Source: Eleusine coracana subsp. coracana
Taxonomy: Eukaryota > Streptophyta > Magnoliopsida > Poales > Poaceae
NCBI GenBank assembly: GCA_032690845.1
Contig: CM064421.1
Span: 35,702,963-35,766,962 of the forward strand
Length of the DNA: 64,000 bases
Direction of reading: 5' to 3'
The notes beneath the pieces were generated by a model. The model was not told the origin of the DNA. It made no database searches and was given only the letters and a program-made list of their open reading frames with translations. Shown piece by piece: positions 1 through 12,100 of this stretch. The position numbers were made by a program, and so were the translations under genes. Within the stretch, counting starts at the first letter, position 1. The number at the start of each line of letters is the position of its first letter.

Positions 1-2828
1 ATTTTTTATATACAATGGGTTTTACTTTACAGTACAACTGTGGGAGTGTATTTCCATCTCCGTGCCTGCCTGTCCGTGCGGCATGCGTATCAAAAAAGCA
101 TGGCCATGCCAGCAGCGATGGCCTGGTGCAGGAGCAGCGAACAGGCATGCGTTCAGCCTGTTGCCTCTGGCACTTCATTGGAAATGCTACTAACCTCTGT
201 GGCTCTGTGTGTGTATGGACGCGCACGCGCGGTCGTCGGCTCTGTGTGTGTATTACGTGGTCTGTGGTGCCTTTACAAACTACATCGAATTGTACCTGCT
301 CGCGTCGCGTGTCCCATTTACTTACTGCTTTACTACTAGTCCAGAACTCTGAAGTCTGGTGTGATTAGACACGAGATGCTCGCTCATCGACATGTGTTTT
401 GGTGGTGAACAATGCCAGCATGAGACCTTGTTAAGGCTGCACATTGTTGGATCAAGGAAAAAAAAAAGCTGAGCTGGAAGAGTGTAATCGTGTGCCAGTG
501 CCATAACCTTTGACAGGAAGGAAACAGAGAAAGAAAGCAGGAAAGTATATGTACATCCCGATAAAGTTCATCTGGGAAAAGGGGAAAACACTCTTCCATC
601 CAGTAGTTTTCCGGCGGTCAAAAAAAGCTGTAGAAGAAGAAGAAGAGAAGCGCAGAGCTGGTTGAAACCGACGACAAGGGTGAAAAGAAAGTGTGAGCTG
701 AGTTTAGCGATGGCCGGTGGAGTGGAATATAGGGAGACGACACCGGGAAAAGGCTGAGGCGGGAGGAAAGGGTGGATTTGGTTTTTGCGCGGCGGACAGG
801 AAGATCCAGACCGGAAAAGGCCCAATCTTTCGGCTCATTTCGTAATCGCCAATAATAATGAAAGCGATCCTCCGGTGAGCCCACTATAGGCCACTCCGGT
901 TCTCGTCATGACCCGGACGCCAACGGAGGGATTGCATCACGTCCTGCCCGCGCCCACTGAAGACTGTACTGTACCTTACCGACGACGACACCGATGCTTA
1001 CGAGCGAGGTCGCAGTGTGATCAAAGGTTAATTAGTTTTTATTCACTGGGTTTTTACGGCTGTAATTATGGGGATACTTAACGGTCTTTATATGACTTTT
1101 TTTTTTAGAGTTAATGGGACAAAGCCCCGGTCCCAATTGCATTGCAAAAGACTAACATTATATGACTCTTTTTTAGACAAAAAAATATAAAATATTATTA
1201 CCCCGTTTTTATTCGAATCGTCATCCCATATGTATGATTCATATGAACTCGATCGTACAAGGATCTCAATGTTACATACAATACGTGACTTTCTCAAACC
1301 AGAGCCCATCATACACCCTGCGTCCAACAATTATTGTTGACAGGCGCAAGGGCTTCAATACTTTTGTTCTGCTCGTGGCTTTGGAAATTATGAAAACACC
1401 GTAATCGGTGTGTGTTCAACGGCACCCCCCTTCCCCCTAGGCTGCAACAAGTCATACAGGATGTTTACCACGAAGCAAACAAGTGGATGATGGCGGGCAC
1501 CGACAAGCTTCTGTGACTGAGCGAGATGAGCTAAGAGTGAGTGGGGTGTGGTAGTACCAAATTATAAGAGCAGTTTTACAGTAGACTGTGATACATGTAA
1601 AATTAGAGTATCATGGATTAAATCTAACCTTTTATTTAGGATGACATCAATTGAAATTACTATATAGTTTAGAGTTAATTAAGCAATAGATTAATTACAG
1701 GCACCTTTGTATCCCATTCTATCGTGAGGGCATCCATGAGCTCTTGATGCACGCCTCCCGAGCAAGTTGCAGTCGGCCGCCAGAGCATGGCATTCTACCT
1801 TTCCTCTCTTCATCTTAATATAATGATATGTCTGTGTATTTGAGAAAAAAAATACACCCTGTATCCAGAGAGCCCGCCGGTTGACTTCATTCCAAGTCTA
1901 GCTACAGTACGAAACACCGGCCAAAGCGCTCCGTATGCGAGGTATCTTTGCTTCTCCATTTCCAGGTCAATCGCGTACTCGTGCTCTGCTGCAGATTCTT
2001 GGTTCCGTCTGCTCAAGCTCAGCAAATTAATGGCATTGTTGGCATGTCAGTCGATCGGTGGCCGAATGCGTGCACACCCTGCTGCCATATGAAGGCACCG
2101 AGCCAAACGGAACTTCGACGTCTCGTGATGCGTAGTCCACACACCCTAGGCTCGATGATGAATCCGCTCGTTTCGCGCACTGCTCAAACACGAGTCCCTG
2201 TCGATTTCGTTTCACTCCATTGCATTCCCTGATGAATTATATTCTTCTCCTGTAGCTGTAGGAGTACAAGATATTGTGTGCGTGTGCGTACGGCCACCAG
2301 GGTATAGATCGAGAGCTTAATTGCCATTGTCTTTTCTCGAACCGTCACGCTCGTGTAATCCATAGGACACACCATATATATGTCATGCATTTTTACGAGA
2401 AGAGGTAGAAGCTTTCGGTATTAGAATTCTACACCGCCAACTTCATTCTCTCTAGCGTGATATTAGTAAACACAAGGAGGAATGAGATGCCAGCAGCACT
2501 AGCATCCGATCCATATGAACTAAGAAATAATTATGGAAGTGAAGAATGTTCGTCTCGCAGCATCCCATCCGTGACGGACCCGGGAAATACGCGAAGTGGC
2601 ATGCATGCATGACCAGTGGTCCGATGGCGGCATGCCAAGGCAAAGCTCACAATTCGCACAGTAGTATGGAATGGATATCGATCTCAGCTGAGCATTACTA
2701 CATGGAAGCAGCGCACACCACGTAAGCGTTTCACTGTGAACAAATCTGGACAGTACCAGTAGGGTAGGGGATTTGTTCTCGGGGAAACGGATGGCTGCTC
2801 CGGCGAGATCCGTTATACGTGGGGTTTC
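1..2828. other. Intergenic, no gene recognised
   Basis: I see no open reading frame with a recognisable family, no exon-like series and no RNA gene. A poly(T) run at 1096-1106 followed by the motif GGGACAAAGCCCCGGTCCC (1116-1134) resembles the 3' tail of a minus-strand non-LTR retroelement, but only this short piece is visible, so it is not called as an element. Confidence 0.5.
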
Positions 2829-3313
2829 TGGTTGGGTTCGTATCGTGTCACGTTGCTCCACTCTACGCCATCCATCAAATAATCTATAATCCTTAATTAC
2901 TGTAGTCTAATAGACAAATAATTAAGCTAATGAGCCTCTATTTTCGATAACAGCCTAGGCGTAAGTAGGAGAGAAACACAATTCTCATATTATTCTTTTG
3001 ATGTCAAAGCAGAACAGATGAATAGATTGTCTCACGCAGCCGCAAAACTCTTCATTCTTTTGGCTTAACTATTCTCAACCAAATGATAAAGAGTTTTAAG
3101 ACGGCGTGAGATAACCTATTAATCTGTTCTACTTTGACGTCAAAAGAATAGTCTGAGAATTGTATTTCCAGCTACTTGCGCCAGGGCTGTTATCCAGAAT
3201 AGAGGCCCATTAACTCAACTAGCCGGCTACAATAATTAAGGATCATAGATTATTTGATAATGAATGGCGTATAGTGGAGCAATGTCACTTGCAATGTCAG
3301 ACGATGCGAACCC
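2829..3313. repeat. Long foldback (inverted-repeat) element, MITE-like
   Basis: Two arms of roughly 200 bases face each other with almost no spacer. The left arm (from about 2847, GTCACGTTGCTCCACT) is repeated in inverse at the right (to about 3291), including the block ending in CCTTAATTA, the block around ATTCTTTTGACGTCAAAG and the central AAAACTCTT/AAGAGTTTT. A further short match, GGGTTCG-ATCGT, extends the arms to about 2829 and 3313. The arms differ at scattered positions, so it is an old copy. It lies about 700 bases upstream of the bHLH start codon. A target-site duplication was not identified, so superfamily is open. Confidence 0.8.
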
Positions 3314-4005
3314 TTTCTTGGTTGTCCCCGTAATTCTACCGTTAATATCAGATCGGATGCCCAATTAATTCTGCAGGGCGCACGGTGCCCGAGGCTTCCC
3401 CTGGGTGGATCCCTGCAGCTGCCTGAAGCCTGAACCCGTGGAAAGCTGAGAGAGAGCTGAGCCCACGCTCCCTGTCTGTCTTCGGGCCCGACAAATCTGC
3501 CCTAATGCAATAATTCTCGTCTTGTACAAATCAATCTCCTCCATCAAATCCCTCTTACCCACACCCGGGCCGGGCTCCCCACACGCTCGAGAAGAGACAA
3601 CGCCTCCCTCTTCTCTCACTTTCATACTTCTCCATCTTAAGGTACTCGTGTGCCTCGCTTAGCATCCTGTTCCATCCATCACTACTACTGCTGCTTATAT
3701 GCAGCTGCTGCCTCCTTTGCAAATACTCTACTCATTCTTACGACGGCCTCCTCTCCTAGTACTGGTACTCCTACTAGTGTGGAGTCGTCGAGCAGCAGTG
3801 GTCGCCGCCATACCATCCATATTCATTGCCCTAGTAGCTGTTGCTGCTGCATAACAACAGCGTAGCTCCACTTAAAATTGGAGGAGGGAAGAAGAGAGAA
3901 GGGCGTTGCTTCTGCAGGCTTTGCTGCACCTAGCTGCTGCCTCAGGGTCTCATTACTCGTGCAGTTATTGCTGCCACTGTGTTTGCATTGGACTCGCTCG
4001 CCCTA
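3314..4005 (+). promoter_or_regulatory. Upstream region / probable 5' UTR of the bHLH gene
   Basis: Pyrimidine-rich and CTG-repeat-rich sequence (3650-3960) directly before the bHLH start codon at 4006, consistent with a transcribed leader. No unambiguous TATA box was found, so no transcription start is assigned. Short ORFs here are not conserved-looking. Confidence 0.35.
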
Positions 4006-6400
4006 ATGGAGAGGATGCAGCTGCAAGGGCCCATCATCTCGTCGCTGGTAAGCTTTGAGTCCCTTGGCTTCCAAGCCGTTGCAATAGCATCGTGTACGAG
4101 CGAGCACAGCAGCTTCCATTCCTATGCTCTACTACTACTCCTATAGTGTAGTACGAGCTGGTTGTGTCTGAAGCTGTACACATGCATCGTAAATGCAGTG
4201 GAGGAGTATTAACATCGCCTTGCTGGGCAGGGCTGCTTCCTTTGATCCTTTCCCTTCTTTCCTTTTCCTCCCCATCTAATGTTGGCAGCAGCGCGCACGC
4301 TCGCACCATTGAATGCGTGTGCCACTACTGTGCCCTGGTAGAAGCACCCAGTGCACCACTGTCGTCCCTGATATTTTATTTTAATTTATATTTATATATG
4401 GCGATGTTGACGCTAGCTGTTTGGTTTTCTACTGTCGCTGATGTGCGCTTCTCTCTTCTGATGTTGGCTCTGATGGCGGTAATGGAACAGTGGGCGGAGC
4501 AGCAGCACGCGGCCGCCAGCACCAGCGCCGCGGCGGCGGCGCAGATGCCCTTCCTGGCGCTGCTCCAGGGCGCCACCATGGCGGTGGACATCGACGACGC
4601 CGACGACGGCGGCGCGCGTAAGAGGGCCGCCGCCGCCGATCTCGACCTCCTTATGGAGAGCTGCGTCACGCAGGCGGCGCCTGTCACGGTGGCGCCGGCG
4701 CCGGCGGCGAGCAGCAGGGCGGAGGGCAGGCGGAGGAAGCGGCCAAGACCGAAGCCCCGAGCCGCCGCCGCCGCGACGCAGCAGGAGAAGCGGAAGAAGC
4801 CCGAGGAGGCGGAGAGCCAGCGGATGACGCACATCGCCGTGGAGCGCAACCGCCGCCGCCTCATGAACGACCACCTCGCGTCGCTCAAAGCACTCATCCC
4901 CTCATCCTACATCCCACGGGTAACATCTTCCTCCTTAGTGTGCAAAACATCCATCGTTGTTTCTAGTAGTATTAGCATGCCACTGTGCTAGTATAGTGGA
5001 TTCTTCAATAATAATTATATTATATATGTTTGTAGTAACAGAAGCATGCAAATGTCCCAAATAAATGTGCAGGGCGACCAGGCGACTGTGGTGGGGGGAG
5101 CGATCGACTACGTGAAGCAGCTGGAGCAGCAGCTGGTGGCGCTGCAGGCTGAAGCAGCAGCTCGACGCGGCGGCATCCGCGCGGTGGCGACGGCGGCGTC
5201 GGCGGCGTTGGACGGCGTGTTCGTGTCGCCGCAGTACACGAGCTACTCGGAGGGATGCGGCGGCGTGGACGTGGAGGCGATGGCGGCGGTGGGGGGCCAC
5301 GTGCGCGTGCGCGTCGCGGGGAGGCGGTGGCCGGGGCGGCTGGTGCGCGCCGTCGCCGCGCTGGAGGACCTCCGCCTCGCCGTCCTCCACCTCGCCGTCA
5401 ACTCCCTCGGCCATGACGCAGTCGTCTACTGCTTCAACCTCAAGGTCAGCACATCATCACTTTTTTTTACTACTTCTTCGATTCGTTGCTTACGTTACGT
5501 CCTGTCTAAGCTGTCTTGCTTGTTCACATCGTCATACTCCTGAACATGCATTTGACTGCTGCTGTGACGTTAACTGTCTGACACCTCACTACTGTAATTG
5601 TTTCTTTTGAGACATTACATGTGGATTTACTTCCAAATGATTGATTAGCACTAGTGCTCGTTTAACACATGGTTGATTTCACACTAGAGCGTACTAATTG
5701 CATTTCGAGTTATAAACATTATTATTGTCGTAGTGCACAAAAGATATATGCATACGGATGCAGTGAGATTTCGTCCTACAGTAGAAATAGAATGGCCCCG
5801 GAGGGAGGGTCATATGCACGAAGCACGATGACGGTTGTGGAAAGCGAATGGATTGTCTTTCCTCCCGGCGCGTTGTGGCGTCGCGTGGGGTCGCTCCATC
5901 TCGTACGCTTCTGTTAGGGCCGGGTGTGGGGGTGTTTTGGAGTATGTAGATGGAGGGATCGAATACGATGGGAGACGGGTACAGGTTTACAGACACCGTC
6001 GTCTTACTCCACAGTCGCGCCCAGACAATTAGCGCTTACAATCCCCAGCTTTCCTCCGCTGTCGTCTTCTCGCTTGTCCGCGGAATCTCCCTCCATATAT
6101 TCTACTGAGGGAGTAGAGAGAATGCATCATCAGCCATACTGTGTGTACACTGACTACCAGGAGAGGAGAGGAGAGGAACATCGATATCGATGAAACAGTT
6201 TGCTCTTGCCGCCAGTATTATCTGTACATACAGTCGTGATTCTAGGAGTAGTATTACAGTACAGTGTAGAAATGTACTAATAATGGTGACATTTTGGTTT
6301 GATGCAGATGGAGGACGGGTGCGAGGTTGCGACGGCGGACGAGGTGGCGACGCTGGTGCACCAGATCTTCGCCTATGCCACCAGCGGCGCATGCTGCTGA
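4006..6400 (+). CDS. bHLH transcription factor, subgroup Ia (bHLH67/70-like)
   Basis: Four exons: 4006-4047, 4491-4919, 5073-5444, 6308-6400, all phase 0, giving 311 residues. Exon 1 encodes only 14 residues (MERMQ...), matching the short MERxQG start of Arabidopsis bHLH67/70 as remembered. The bHLH domain begins near residue 126 (MTHIAVERNRRR) with His128, Glu132 and Arg136, the H-E-R set used for E-box binding, and is split by intron 2 exactly before GDQATVVGGAIDYVKQLE. The C-terminal part (about 215-305) is the ACT-like dimerisation region, ending with MEDGCEVATADEVATLVHQIF-type sequence in exon 4. The family is nuclear and DNA-binding; its relatives include SPCH, MUTE and FAMA, but this copy lacks features specific to those three. 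Exons 2-3 are very GC- and alanine-rich, as in many grass first exons. Precise target genes cannot be read from sequence. Confidence 0.93.
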
Positions 6401-8668
6401 GGCTGAGATCGAGCACGTAGCGGAGACGATAAGTCAATATCGCAGCAGTGCAGAGGCGGGGTAGTATGCATGTACGTAGACGACACGGACTCCCCATAGA
6501 GAGTGGCTATTAGTAGGGGACCGATCATCGAGCTGAGCCTGAGCTGCATGCGTCGTCCATGGCGGCAACGGACTGGCTCTACTAGCTAGTGGTCCATGCA
6601 GCAGCGCTCCCACTGTTGTTTACCTGGATGAACGGAAGAGTTCAACAGTGTAGGAGTGCCAGAACAGAACTACCGCAGTAGCACTAGTACTATATATGTA
6701 ACAGTGTGTTTTTGTTGCTGTTCAAAACAACTCTTTTTTCTTTTGATTGATACCCTCCCCGTGTAGCTTGCAGTGAAGCATGGGTTTAATGAAAGTTTCT
6801 TTCCAGTTACTGTTACTACGGAAGGAAAAAAAAAAGACGATCGATCTACACATCCGAGTACGCTAGCTGTATAGCATGTGTTTGGTTGCGTGCGTGTCTC
6901 TCAGGCTATAGTATAATACAAATTTGTAGAGTCTTTTTGTTTTTGGTTGCCTACGTAGGGGAGATAGCCATACCAAAGTAATGAAAAAAGAGACCTTTAG
7001 CCTGGCCAGGGGAAGTCGGGAAAATTGATCGTATAATTCTAACTAGACTACAGCTAGCCAGGACCCACCATGTGAAACAATGGGTTGTGAGATAATTAAA
7101 ATTTATGGCCAATCAACCAAACACGTGCTAAAACATATCACACTTAGCCAAGCAATAAAAAACAAGTGGTATAATCCTATGCAACGTGATTTAAGCTAGT
7201 CATGGCTTAATCTTAGCCAAGCCTAGATTAGGCCAAGCAACCAAACAACCCATAATCACCAGTTATGCTGGCTGGACTCGGAGCATGCAAATGCAAGCAG
7301 CGCTGCAGCCTTGTGCCTGCATCGACCGATCTGTTTTTTTTCACCCTCTGCTCTCCCATCCCTGTCTCCTGCTGCTGCTGCCACTGCGGCTTCTCTGCTT
7401 CTGCCTCATCCTCATCGGGTGTCGTTGCCATGTACAAGTAGGAGTACTACTCCATCTGCTCACTCGAGCCCTGCAGCTGCAGGCAGGCCTACTAGTTACT
7501 ACTCGGGCGGCTCTGCCTCCGGTCAACAAAGAAACGCATCATTGCCAAAGCTTTTGCCCTGATCCTGCGCATTCCGGCCTCTGCCCGCGCCGCGCCTTTC
7601 GCCTTGGAAAATCATTCGCGGCGTGCCTTTCGCATCATCAGCAGTTTACGGAGAACCGGGCGTGCCGGAGAGATGGATGGGGTCTCGATTTCTCCATGAG
7701 ATGAGCGTGCCCTGGCCTCCTGGCACGCACACCGTGTACTAGTATGTTTATATGCACCTCAGTCCCAACAATGAACAGCGAGAGGGCGAGCAAGGTCAAA
7801 CAGTTTCTGAGTTATCAATGCGGCGGCAGTAGCATGACACAAGGAGAGCAGTGTGGTGCCCCGATTCGCATGAAGTCAGCCACCTCCTTGTTCATGTGCC
7901 GCCATTAAGAACCAGCCAGCCAGGCTCCGGGCATCAGACTTGTTGAGCAATGGAACAAGTCCAAACTCGATCGCTGGCCTTCTCCGTGCCGTGGCAAATT
8001 AAACGTTACGCGACCTCAGCCCGGTCCTCACCGTCACCGCAGGCAGGCTCACTACTACTGCTCCCGCGTCACGCGGGCGCGGGGCCAGTCAGCCTCAGCC
8101 GGATGATGAAAAAACTGAGAAAAGCGGAAAAGGTCAGCTGCCCGATTCGTCTGGTAGGGAAGGGAAGGGAGCGGGTTAGCAGATGGAGACGAAGCGGGTA
8201 CAGACAGCATAGGTTAAGCATCATGTGAGCGAGCGATTTGTTCAGTAATGCCAGAGCGCACTGATTACACGCTAAGACAAAACCGTGTCGTGGTACGGAC
8301 GCGGATCCTGACCCTGCCGGGAGCGGTTGCCTGGCTAAACTTAACTGTGCGCTCCTAGCCCCACCTGCTTGTCCCTCTCTCTACTGTGCGTGTTAGCCGG
8401 TGTATACCCGGAGATGTACGGACGACCCACATCATGCTGCCATTGCTTCAGATGTTTTTGTAGCCGGAACGAGAGAGCCTTCCCGAAACGTGATCATTCA
8501 TGTCCTACTAGGCAAATAGCACTGCTAATGCAGTATGGCATTCACACAAAACACATACCTACTCTTTGCTTAACTGAGGCATCAGCCATAACACCACTCT
8601 TTGCATTCCCTGAGCTGCTGGAAGCAAACGCTCTTTCACAAACAGGCACAGGCAGCAATCAATCGAAA
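6401..8668. other. Intergenic region between bHLH and RNA helicase genes
   Basis: Contains the 3' UTR of the bHLH gene (next several hundred bases after 6400) and a MITE-like inverted repeat (6873-7129). The rest is unremarkable; ORFs at 7285-7704 and 7950-8228 have low-complexity or arbitrary composition and no family resemblance. Confidence 0.5.
6873..7129. mobile_element. MITE-like element with 16-bp inverted termini
   Basis: The left end AGCATGTGTTTGGTTG (6873-6888) is matched by CAACCAAACACGTGCT at 7114-7129, its inverse with one mismatch. A similar inverse end, GCAACCAAACAACCC, lies further right at 7237-7251, so a second related element may abut or the boundary may be there. The flanking dinucleotides are TA-like, but no convincing target duplication was defined. 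The TTTGGTTG terminus is common among grass MITEs. Confidence 0.5.
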
Positions 8669-8913
8669 TGGGCTGGAACTTGAAGCCCATCTCTCGTATT
8701 GGACTGATACGGCACTACGATATGATATGAGCCTTGTCCAACAAAATCGTCTGCGGGTCGGCCCATTTAGTCGCCGTCGCCTTTCGTCTCTGCAGCCCAT
8801 CGCAAATCCCAGTACCGGCCCGGTCCACCGCTTCATGCCTCCATCCCAGTATCAAAAAAAAAAAAAAAAGGTACCCGCCCGGTCCATCTGCTCCAGCGAG
8901 CAGCTAGGGTTTA
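8669..8913 (+). promoter_or_regulatory. Promoter with site II motifs and a telo-box
   Basis: Four site II cores (TGGGCY or inverse) are present: 8669-8674, 8684-8689, 8760-8765 and 8794-8799. They are followed by a telo-box, TAGGGTTTA, at 8905-8913. The combination of site II and telo-box is known in plants from genes for ribosomal proteins and ribosome-biogenesis factors. It sits 215-460 bases before the helicase start codon and agrees with the predicted nucleolar role of that gene. A poly(A) run (about 8854-8868) separates the two motif groups. Confidence 0.6.
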
Positions 8914-9127
8914 TGGCTCTCCCCGCCGTCACGGCGTCCGTGTGCGTCACGTTTCCCATTCGTATCCTTCGCCGCTATCGCCGCGCGCCCCAACCGTGAA
9001 CCCCCGCGCCACCGCACTGCTCGGTTCGTCCCCGCCGCCGCGAGCCCGCCTGCCCGCCGCTCAGCTCTCACGCGCGCATCTCGCACGGGCAGCTCCGTCT
9101 CTCACTCTCTCGTTCGTAGAAGGAACC

Positions 9128-12100
9128 ATGGCGAATGGGGAGGATGTGGTCGCGGGGGCTGACGAGAAGCAACAGGAGGAGCCGGCGCCGCGGCTGGCGT
9201 CGACGTTCGCGGAGCTCGGCCTCTGCCCGGAGCTGGTGGAGGCGTGCGACGCCATGCAGTGGAAGCGACCTACCAGGATCCAGGCCGAGACCATTCCGCA
9301 CGCCCTCGAAGGTAACATCAATTGTCATCCAGTGCACGCCGCTAGCCATTTGTCGTCTGGCAATCGATATCCTCAGGCCTTAATTTGGGTTGGGTTTTGT
9401 GCAGGGAGAGACCTGATCGCCCTGGCGCAGACGGGGTCGGGGAAGACGGGCGCCTTTGCGCTGCCAATTCTGGAGGCCTTGCTTGAGAAACGCGATACAA
9501 ACCAGTCGTTCTTCGCTTGCGTGCTCTCACCAACGAGGTCGGTTTCTATGAGGTCCTTTACTTTGTTCATTTTCCTTCCCGGAAGATGATGTGGCGCTCT
9601 GTTATTGGAAGTGTGCGTTTTTTGCTGATCATGTGACTGTGGTGGCCCAGGGAACTGGCAATTCAGATTGCGGAACAGTTTGAGGCGCTTGGATCGGCCA
9701 TTGGCCTGCGATGCGCAGTGGTGAGTGTTTACCATGCAAGCAAATGTATATAGTAATTGTTTTTGCCATCATATCTGACATTGTAGCAATTGTCTTGAAT
9801 TTCTAAAAGTGGCAAATTCTGAGTACTGCATTTTTGTTGTCGTTTCATATCTGAAGCATTACTATGACTTGTGATACGAAACAAGGATGCTTTAATTTTT
9901 TATTTATTGCTTCACAAGTTCAACGCTATGTTCATTGATTGCTATATGGGACCTTGTTTATTCCTGAGAACAAGGCTTTTTTCAGATTTTTGTCATAATC
10001 ACTATTCTATTTTTCAGATGTCTGCTGGTGATAATGTGTTCATGCCATGACAAATGCAAAGTCTTGTATGACTAATATTAGGCTTTGGGTTGATCTTTTT
10101 GGTTGATATTTTGTTTTCATTCGGCAGCTTGTTGGAGGTGTGGATCGGATGCAGCAAGTGTTAGCCCTTGGAAAACGTCCACATATTGTTGTGAGTGTTG
10201 TAGATCCCATTAATTTCACTAGTATATTGCAAGTAGAAGATTGTCCTGTGTTAATAAAGCTATCTTGTTCAGTTTCATGTGTACAGATCTGCACACATCA
10301 GATTACTAATGATAATAAAGCTACCTTGTTCAGTTTCCAACTCTGAGCCAATTTCATATATTTGATGGCTCTCAAAGTATATACAACAGAATTACTTTTA
10401 AGGAGTCGCCACTATGGCCATGTCAACCTTATGAGATTTAGTTTAGCATCCCAATGGGTTGAGTTCATGAAGTTCTGATTTATACAACAGTGGTGACATG
10501 AATCATAAGTATGCTACGATTTTCTTTCATGTCACTAGAACTATTTAGTCTGTTATCATTTCTATCAGTAAAATATCCTTGTAATTTAATTTGATTTCAT
10601 ATATGTCTTCATTTGGACTCATCTTGTCACATTTCCTTCAAAACACAGGTTGGAACTCCTGGACGTCTTTTGGACCATTTGACCGATACAAAAGGTTTTA
10701 GTCTTAGCAAAATTAAGTACTTGGTATGTAATCTGATTTTTTTTTAAATTTTCTCTAGCTGATTATTATTAAGCACTTCTATGGATTATGTTCGTTCTTT
10801 GCTTAATTGTGTCTACTGTACAAATTCTGACCTTCTGTATGTTTTAGCAGTCAGAAGTTGTGTTTCCAAAATGGTCTAAAAAGTTCTCACGGTCTTTTTA
10901 TTTTTAATTCTGAATAAGCAACCCCAAAGGTCAGATTTTCCTTTTGGATTTCATCTCAAATGGCTTGTTTTAGGTTTGCTCTCCAAGCATTTTGCAGGCC
11001 TCATCCTTTACCTTGATTGGGGGCAGTTTTTAGCTGTAAAATCTATTTTAGTTTATACTGCATCTGCATGGTTGACGGGTCGTATCCATGTGCTGAATGT
11101 GGGATACTGGGATGGTACCTTCCCTGTTAACTGTTTCCCGGACACTGGTGCCACACATGTACCTTATAATTTGGAAAAATCATGTGAACTTGTTTAAACT
11201 CAGATTATCATGATGTTATATATTGTTTTCTTTAGGTACTGGATGAAGCTGATAAATTACTTAATGTGGAGTTTGAGAAAGCCCTCGATGATATCCTGAA
11301 AGAGATTCCTAAAGAGAGGAGAACTTTCCTTTTTTCTGCAACTATGACCAAAAAGGTTTGTGAATAGTTCAGTAGACGTAGGAGATAACTGTTGATTCAT
11401 TTGACCTCTAAATAAATTGGTGATTGAAAAGCTAGTTTGAAGTTGATACGACAATGTTCTTTGCTTGTGTTGATTAAAAAAGCCCGAAATGATGACAAAG
11501 TGATAGGTTCTTGTACATGTTCTTCAATTGATTCATTTTTGTTATTACTCATGTAAATCTGACCTTCCTAGCATAAGTAGTCTTTTAATACAGTTAGTTT
11601 TCATGGTCAAAGACTATATTTCTAGGTAAGGCATGATGCGTTTGCGTTCAGTGGCAAAGCCAGGGGTAGCTACCCTGGTGCACTGGCACCAGGGTAAATT
11701 GGAGATTTAGCACTAAGTATCATACATATTACTATGGAGCACCACTCTAAATCACTGTGGAGCACCACCCTTTGCTTCGATCTAGCTTCGCCAGTGTTTG
11801 CGTTCTATGTTTTGTTGGACTAAGTGAAGTTTCCTTTGCACATTTTTTTAGGTAAACAAGCTGCAGCGTGCTTGTCTCCGGAATCCTGTTAAGGTGACAC
11901 TTATCTTTGTCTTTAAAATGTTTGATAAGCAAGAAGTTTGCAGAGTAAAACCTCTGTACATTCTTTACTAACCATTCTAGCATTTTGTTTGGGCATCAGG
12001 TTGAAGCGGCCTCCAAATATTCTACTGTAGACACGCTCAAGCAAGTGTTTTATTTTGTTCCAGCTGATTACAAGGTCAGGTCCTATTTTGTCCATTTACC

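Noticed and set aside
1096..1150. 3' tail of a minus-strand LINE
   Set aside because: Only about 50 bases resemble such tails; no coding part nearby.
4376..4897. 173- and 153-codon frames on the minus strand
   Set aside because: Antisense shadows of the GC-rich bHLH exon 2; Ala/Arg-rich with no domain.
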